Origin: an uncultured Flammeovirgaceae bacterium
Lineage (GTDB): Bacteria > Bacteroidota > Bacteroidia > Cytophagales > Cyclobacteriaceae
Assembly: GCA_946480685.1 (NCBI GenBank)
Contig: CAMLLI010000064.1
Coordinates: forward strand, 1-10,615
Direction of reading: 5' to 3'
Length of the DNA: 10,615 nucleotides
The position numbers were made by a program, and so were the translations under genes. Positions within the stretch are counted from its first letter, which is position 1. The number at the start of each line of letters is the position of its first letter. Below the pieces are notes generated by a model, which was given only the letters and a program-made list of their open reading frames with translations, searched no databases and had not been told where the DNA came from. This document shows, in pieces, positions 6,662 to 10,615 of the stretch.

Positions 6662-7773
6662 AAAGAGTATTGTTCATAGATCGCGATGGAACCCTCATCA
6701 TCGAACCTCCTGATGAGCAGATTGACTCCCTTGAGAAACTGGAATACTATCCCGGTGTATTTACCTGGCTGAGCAAGATCGCTGCCGAAACAGACTTTGA
6801 ACTGGTAATGGTAACAAACCAGGATGGTTTGGGTACAGAGAGTTTTCCGGAAGACACCTTCTGGCCTGCTCAAAACAAAATGCTCAAGGCACTGGTAAAT
6901 GAAGGTATACATTTTCCGAAGATATATATCGACAGAAGTTTTCAACGCGAGAACAAGCCTACTCGCAAACCGGGCACTGGTATGCTCACCGAATTCTTCA
7001 CAGATGCATATGATCTGAAGAATTCATTTGTACTAGGCGATCGCCTGACCGATGTGGAGCTTGCTAAAAATTTGGGAGCAAAAGGCATACTGCTCAACAA
7101 CGGTAGCCTGGCAGAGAAAATGAAAGCGCAGAACCTGGAAGAGCACTGCGCCCTGACTACAACATCGTGGAAAGATATATATACCTTCCTCACCAAACCG
7201 AACCGCAAAGCAACGGTAAAACGCACGACCAAAGAGACTGATATAGCTATAGCGATCGACCTGGATGGCAGCGGTAAATCTCAGATTGAGACCGGACTCG
7301 GTTTCTTCGATCACATGCTCGATCAGCTGGCCCGGCACGGTAATATAGACCTCGCTATAAAAGTAAAAGGCGATCTGCACATTGATGAACACCACACCAT
7401 TGAAGATACGGCACTTGCACTCGGTGAAGCTTTTTTCAAAGCACTGGGCGACAAGCGTGGTATAGAACGTTATGGTTTTTGTTTACCAATGGATGATTGT
7501 CTCGCACAGGTAGCGATTGATTTCGGTGGAAGACCGTGGATCGTTTGGGACGCTGAGTTCAAGCGTGAGAAGATCGGTGAGATGCCAACGGAAATGTTCT
7601 ATCACTTTTTCAAATCATTTTCCGATACATCCAAAAGTAATCTGAACGTGAAGGTAGAAGGCACGAACGAGCATCATAAGATCGAGGCTATATTTAAGGC
7701 TTTCGCGAAAGCTATAAAAATGGCAGTCCGTAAAGAAGGGAATCAATTGCCCAGTACCAAAGGTATATTATAA
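6658..7773 (+). CDS. hisB: Bifunctional histidinol-phosphatase / imidazoleglycerol-phosphate dehydratase
   Basis: This fusion performs two steps. The N-terminal HAD phosphatase (residues 1 to about 170) removes phosphate from histidinol phosphate, and the C-terminal IGP dehydratase (about 185-371) makes imidazole acetol phosphate. The HAD motifs are 'FIDRDGTL' (nucleophile D8, acid/base D10), T53 in 'VTNQDGLGT', K104 in 'TRKP' and 'LGDRLTD' (D128, D132). The dehydratase metal sites are complete: '[13 protein letters not shown]' (H219, H227), 'DEHHTIED' (H245, H246) and 'NEHHKIEA' (H339, H340). It has 371 residues against 355 in E. coli, with similar architecture. One clear difference is that the E. 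coli zinc loop with three Cys and one His before the RKP motif reads '[15 protein letters not shown]' here, with no Cys or His. In E. coli this zinc is regarded as structural, so activity is still expected. Confidence 0.97.
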   Translation: MKRVLFIDRDGTLIIEPPDEQIDSLEKLEYYPGVFTWLSKIAAETDFELVMVTNQDGLGTESFPEDTFWPAQNKMLKALVNEGIHFPKIYIDRSFQRENKPTRKPGTGMLTEFFTDAYDLKNSFVLGDRLTDVELAKNLGAKGILLNNGSLAEKMKAQNLEEHCALTTTSWKDIYTFLTKPNRKATVKRTTKETDIAIAIDLDGSGKSQIETGLGFFDHMLDQLARHGNIDLAIKVKGDLHIDEHHTIEDTALALGEAFFKALGDKRGIERYGFCLPMDDCLAQVAIDFGGRPWIVWDAEFKREKIGEMPTEMFYHFFKSFSDTSKSNLNVKVEGTNEHHKIEAIFKAFAKAIKMAVRKEGNQLPSTKGIL

Positions 7774-7800
7774 CACTAAACGTTTAACAGAACGTACAAT

Positions 7801-8385
7801 ATGAAGCTCGCGATCATTAAATATAATGCAGGCAACATTCAATCCGTTTCATTCGCGCTCGAGCGACTCGGGGTCGATTTCACGATAACCGACAATGCTG
7901 AGGAGATCATGAAAGCCGACAAGGTATTGTTTCCAGGTGTAGGTGAAGCCAGCACGACCATGCAATACTTGCGCGATAAAAAACTTGATCAGCTTGTACC
8001 TGCACTCAAACAACCCGTGCTGGGTATATGCCTGGGCATGCAACTGATGTGCAGATATTCTGAAGAGAACAATACAACCTGCATGGGTATATTTAATGAA
8101 GACGTAAAATTGTTTGTTCCGAAAGACGATCTGAAAGTGCCACACATGGGCTGGAACAATGTAGTGAAGGCCAACGGATGGCTTGACCCGGCCATTGAAA
8201 ATCAGTATGCGTATTTTGTACACAGCTATTATGTGCCGGTTAATGCCTATACATCGGCTGTAACCGAGTATATTACTCCGTTCAGTTCCGCCATGCACCG
8301 CGATAACTTTTACGCGGCACAATTTCACCCGGAGAAATCGGCAAAGGCCGGTGAGCTGGTACTGAAAAGTTTTTTAAAGGTATAA
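7801..8385 (+). CDS. hisH: Imidazole glycerol phosphate synthase, glutamine amidotransferase subunit
   Basis: HisH is the glutaminase half of IGP synthase. It hydrolyses glutamine and passes ammonia through the HisF barrel. The 194-residue class I amidotransferase shows the catalytic triad: nucleophile C77 in 'LGICLGMQLM', and H176 and E178 in 'QFHPEKS'. The oxyanion segment 'FPGVGEA' is at 44-50 and 'KVPHMGWN' at 112-119 is the usual HisF-contact region. The start 'MKLAIIKYNAGN' matches HisH of Bacteroidota. It sits 27 bases after hisB and two genes before its partner hisF, as in E. coli (order H-A-F). The length is typical and no defects are seen. Confidence 0.97.
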   Translation: MKLAIIKYNAGNIQSVSFALERLGVDFTITDNAEEIMKADKVLFPGVGEASTTMQYLRDKKLDQLVPALKQPVLGICLGMQLMCRYSEENNTTCMGIFNEDVKLFVPKDDLKVPHMGWNNVVKANGWLDPAIENQYAYFVHSYYVPVNAYTSAVTEYITPFSSAMHRDNFYAAQFHPEKSAKAGELVLKSFLKV

Positions 8386-8428
8386 TTTAACTTTAACGCG
8401 ATAACAACAACCCAACCGCATCAACCTC

Positions 8429-9142
8429 ATGAGAATTATTCCTGCCATTGATCTGATAGACGGCAAATGCGTAAGGCTTACGCAAGGCGACTATGCTCAG
8501 AAAAAAGTATACAACGAAAATCCACTGGATGTTGCCAAGTCGTTTGAAGACCAGGGCTTGCAATATTTACACCTGGTAGACCTCGATGGTGCCAAAGCCG
8601 GAAAAGTTACCAACTGGAAAGTAGTGGAGAGTATAACTACGCATACCAAACTGACGGTTGACTTTGGTGGTGGTATAAAAACAGACGATGAAATACGAAA
8701 ACTTTTTGAGCATGGTGTGCAGCAGGTAAACCTCGGAAGCATCGCGGTGAAGGAGCCTCAGAAAGTGATTCAGTGGATCGATGAGTTTGGCTCTGACAAG
8801 ATCATTCTCAGTGCCGATGTAAAGAACAACACGATCGCGATCAGTGGCTGGCAGGAAAGTTCATCCATCAACATCCGGAATTTTCTTCGCGACTATATTG
8901 AGAACGGTATTGAATATGTTACCTGCACCGACATCAGTACGGATGGTATGCTTACCGGTCCAAACATAGAACTATATAAAACATTAATACTTAGTTTCCC
9001 GCAGCTTCACCTGGTAGCAAGTGGTGGCGTAGGTACGATGGAAGATCTGCAGGAACTGAAGCGGATTGGTGTAGATGGTGTCATTGTAGGAAAAGCTATA
9101 TACGAAGGACGTGTAAAGCTGGAGGAACTGGCGTTACTATAA
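8429..9142 (+). CDS. hisA: ProFAR isomerase (phosphoribosylformimino-AICAR-phosphate isomerase)
   Basis: HisA opens the ribose ring of ProFAR by an Amadori rearrangement to give PRFAR, the substrate of HisF. The 237-residue (beta/alpha)8 barrel has the twofold repeated half-barrel pattern. The general base D8 lies in '[10 protein letters not shown]' and the general acid D130 in 'ILSADVKN'. Phosphate-binding loops are 'DFGGGIK' (78-84) and 'VASGGVGT' (196-203), and '[13 protein letters not shown]' (167-179) closes the active site. It is distinguished from the paralogue HisF by the '[12 protein letters not shown]' start in place of 'CLDIKDGR'. It begins 43 bases after hisH. It looks intact and ordinary. 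Confidence 0.97.
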   Translation: MRIIPAIDLIDGKCVRLTQGDYAQKKVYNENPLDVAKSFEDQGLQYLHLVDLDGAKAGKVTNWKVVESITTHTKLTVDFGGGIKTDDEIRKLFEHGVQQVNLGSIAVKEPQKVIQWIDEFGSDKIILSADVKNNTIAISGWQESSSINIRNFLRDYIENGIEYVTCTDISTDGMLTGPNIELYKTLILSFPQLHLVASGGVGTMEDLQELKRIGVDGVIVGKAIYEGRVKLEELALL

Positions 9143-9192
9143 ACGCAACCTATAGCAAACAGAAAAACGATCAGGATTTAAACTATATACCA

Positions 9193-9951
9193 TTGCTGAC
9201 AAAAAGAATTATACCGTGTCTCGACATTAAAGATGGCCGCACGGTAAAGGGTATAAATTTCGTAAACATCCGCGATGCAGGCGACCCGGTAGAACTGGGC
9301 GCTACCTATGCGGAACAAGGTGCAGATGAACTCGTGTTCCTCGATATATCTGCTACTAATGAGCAACGCAAAACATTCTCCTCACTGGTAAAAGATATAG
9401 CGCGCCACATCAATATACCGTTTACGGTAGGCGGTGGTATCAGCAGTGTTGCCGATGTTGCTCCCCTGCTCGAAGCCGGTGCCGATAAAGTAAGTATAAA
9501 TTCAGCAGCTGTGCGCAATCCTAATCTGATCGATGAACTTTCAAAAGCGTTCGGTGCGCAATGTATTGTACTCGCGATTGATGCACGCAAGATTGACAAC
9601 ACCTGGACCGTACATACACACGGAGGTAAAAATCCTACCGACAAAAAACTTTTCACCTGGGCGAAAGAAGGACAGGAGCGCGGTGCCGGTGAAATACTTT
9701 TTACCAGCATGGATCACGATGGAACGAAGGCAGGCTTTGCCAACGACCCGCTCAGTAAACTTCATCAACTGCTGCAGATACCGGTGATTGCCTCGGGAGG
9801 TGCCGGCACGAAAGAACATTTTATCGATGCGTTTATTCTGGGTAAAGCAGATGCGGCACTGGCAGCCAGTATATTTCACTTCGGTGAGATCAAGATACCG
9901 GAACTGAAATCATTCCTGAACAACAACAATATTACTGTACGGATGAACTGA
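9193..9951 (+). CDS. hisF: Imidazole glycerol phosphate synthase, cyclase subunit (TTG start)
   Basis: HisF is the barrel half of IGP synthase. It uses ammonia from HisH to convert PRFAR to imidazole glycerol phosphate and AICAR, the latter feeding purine synthesis. It has 252 residues, with catalytic D11 ('PCLDIKDG') and D130 ('LAIDARK'), and the conserved '[12 protein letters not shown]' (171-182) with D176, matching Thermotoga numbering. Phosphate loops are 'VGGGIS' (79-84) and 'ASGGAGT' (200-206). The start is TTG at 9193, which gives the family-standard '[11 protein letters not shown]' terminus; no ATG exists in frame between the hisA stop and this point. The 50-base gap after hisA is the largest within the operon. 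The weak start codon may lower its translation. Confidence 0.96.
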   Translation: MLTKRIIPCLDIKDGRTVKGINFVNIRDAGDPVELGATYAEQGADELVFLDISATNEQRKTFSSLVKDIARHINIPFTVGGGISSVADVAPLLEAGADKVSINSAAVRNPNLIDELSKAFGAQCIVLAIDARKIDNTWTVHTHGGKNPTDKKLFTWAKEGQERGAGEILFTSMDHDGTKAGFANDPLSKLHQLLQIPVIASGGAGTKEHFIDAFILGKADAALAASIFHFGEIKIPELKSFLNNNNITVRMN

Positions 9952-9994
9952 TACTATGTATAGTTTATCCCACGCTACATCAACCGAATACATA

Positions 9995-10594
9995 ATGAAA
10001 GATCTGAACATAAAATTCTCCAAGCTCAACGGACTTGTCCCTGCTATTGTACAAGACGCACGCACCAACAAAGTGCTGATGCTGGGCTTTATGAATGAAG
10101 AAGCGTATAAGAAAACATTACTTGATAAACGGGTAACATTCTACAGTCGCAGCAAGCAACGTCTCTGGACAAAAGGAGAAACATCTGGTAACTTTCTGGA
10201 GCTGGTAGATATACTCTTAGACTGCGATCAGGACACATTGCTTGTTAAAGCATATCCGAAAGGTCCTGCGTGTCATACCGGTGCAGACACGTGCTTCAAC
10301 GAAACCAATGACGACTGGAATCTCTCATCACTCGAAGCCATCATCAAAGATCGCAAAGCCAATCCACAAAAAGGTTCCTATACCAACAAGCTGCTCGACT
10401 CTGGTATAAATAAAGTAGCACAGAAAGTTGGCGAAGAAGCCGTAGAGCTTGTAATCGAAGCCAAAGACGACAACAAAGACCTATTCCTCGGCGAAGCCTC
10501 CGACCTGCTATACCATTACCTTGTACTGCTCACCGCAAAAGGCTACACGCTGAATGAAGTGCTTGACGTACTGAAGAAGCGACACGCGAAATAG
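9995..10594 (+). CDS. hisI: Bifunctional phosphoribosyl-AMP cyclohydrolase / phosphoribosyl-ATP pyrophosphatase
   Basis: This HisIE fusion does steps two and three of the pathway. The C-terminal HisE domain (about 120-199, 'QKVGEEAVELVIEA', 'EASDLLYHYLVLL') splits pyrophosphate from PR-ATP. The N-terminal HisI domain (1 to about 105) opens the purine ring of PR-AMP. HisI motifs are 'RSKQRLWTKGETSGN' (52-66), 'LDCDQDT' with C77, D76 and D78, and 'ACHTGADTCF' with C93 and C100, the zinc and magnesium ligands. I chose ATG at 9995 (199 residues) because 'MKDLNIKFSKLNGLVPAIVQ' resembles the start of related HisIE proteins. An in-frame ATG at 9956, only four bases after hisF, would add 13 residues that look unlike the family. 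It is the last his gene, as in E. coli. Only 21 bases follow, so no terminator can be seen. Confidence 0.93.
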   Translation: MKDLNIKFSKLNGLVPAIVQDARTNKVLMLGFMNEEAYKKTLLDKRVTFYSRSKQRLWTKGETSGNFLELVDILLDCDQDTLLVKAYPKGPACHTGADTCFNETNDDWNLSSLEAIIKDRKANPQKGSYTNKLLDSGINKVAQKVGEEAVELVIEAKDDNKDLFLGEASDLLYHYLVLLTAKGYTLNEVLDVLKKRHAK

Positions 10595-10615
10595 CTGCGA
10601 GCCCTTCTTTGAGAT

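Noticed and set aside
7849..8328. 159-residue minus-strand open frame inside hisH
   Set aside because: It is antisense to a fully conserved HisH with an intact catalytic triad and has no recognisable motif.
9956..9994. Longer hisIE start at ATG 9956
   Set aside because: The 13 extra residues do not resemble HisI N-termini and the ATG at 9995 gives a family-like start. The longer form remains possible because 9956 is only four bases after hisF.

Overview
The window looks like a chromosomal segment of a Bacteroidota bacterium, probably of the Cytophagales/Chitinophagales type. The reasons are an RqcH/NFACT protein of the kind found in this phylum, AT-rich start regions with no clear Shine-Dalgarno sequences, a lipoprotein with a short lipobox signal, and characteristic His protein wording (HisH 'IKYNAGN', HisC 'KPYSSARDE', HisIE 'NGLVPAIVQD'). 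GC content is moderate. The lineage below phylum is a guess.

Layout: (1) 3-1163 (+) is the C-terminal two thirds of an RqcH-like ribosome-quality-control protein, cut by the window edge. (2) 1173-1300 is an imperfect palindromic element built from CGCAGA words, lying between convergent genes. (3) 1307-2954 (-) is a two-gene unit: a nine-repeat TPR lipoprotein followed, one base after its stop, by a CoA-pyrophosphatase-type NUDIX hydrolase. (4) 2955-3399 is a divergent intergenic region with a perfect 9-bp inverted repeat, a possible promoter, a 24-codon leader ORF with five consecutive histidine codons, and an intrinsic terminator. (5) 3400-10594 (+) is a complete histidine operon, hisG-hisD-hisC-hisB-hisH-hisA-hisF-hisIE, with gaps of 50 bp or less apart from the hisF-hisIE start choice, and a 4-bp hisC/hisB overlap. 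The last 21 bases (10595-10615) hold nothing I can call.

The eight his genes encode all ten enzymatic steps from PRPP and ATP to histidine. HisG (long, self-regulated form) starts the pathway and HisIE does the next two steps. HisA isomerises the product, HisH-HisF make IGP and release AICAR, bifunctional HisB does dehydration and phosphate removal, HisC does transamination, and HisD does the final two oxidations. Key active-site residues are present in each protein, so the pathway should be functional. One departure from the E. coli pattern is the HisB phosphatase domain, which lacks the Cys/His zinc loop.

The most notable signal is the his leader. The peptide ORF, the hairpin across its His codons and the GC-rich stem with T-run match a classical ribosome-mediated attenuator placed ahead of hisG. 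The rest of the window is ordinary housekeeping sequence. I see no CRISPR array, mobile-element gene, tRNA, rRNA or defence system.
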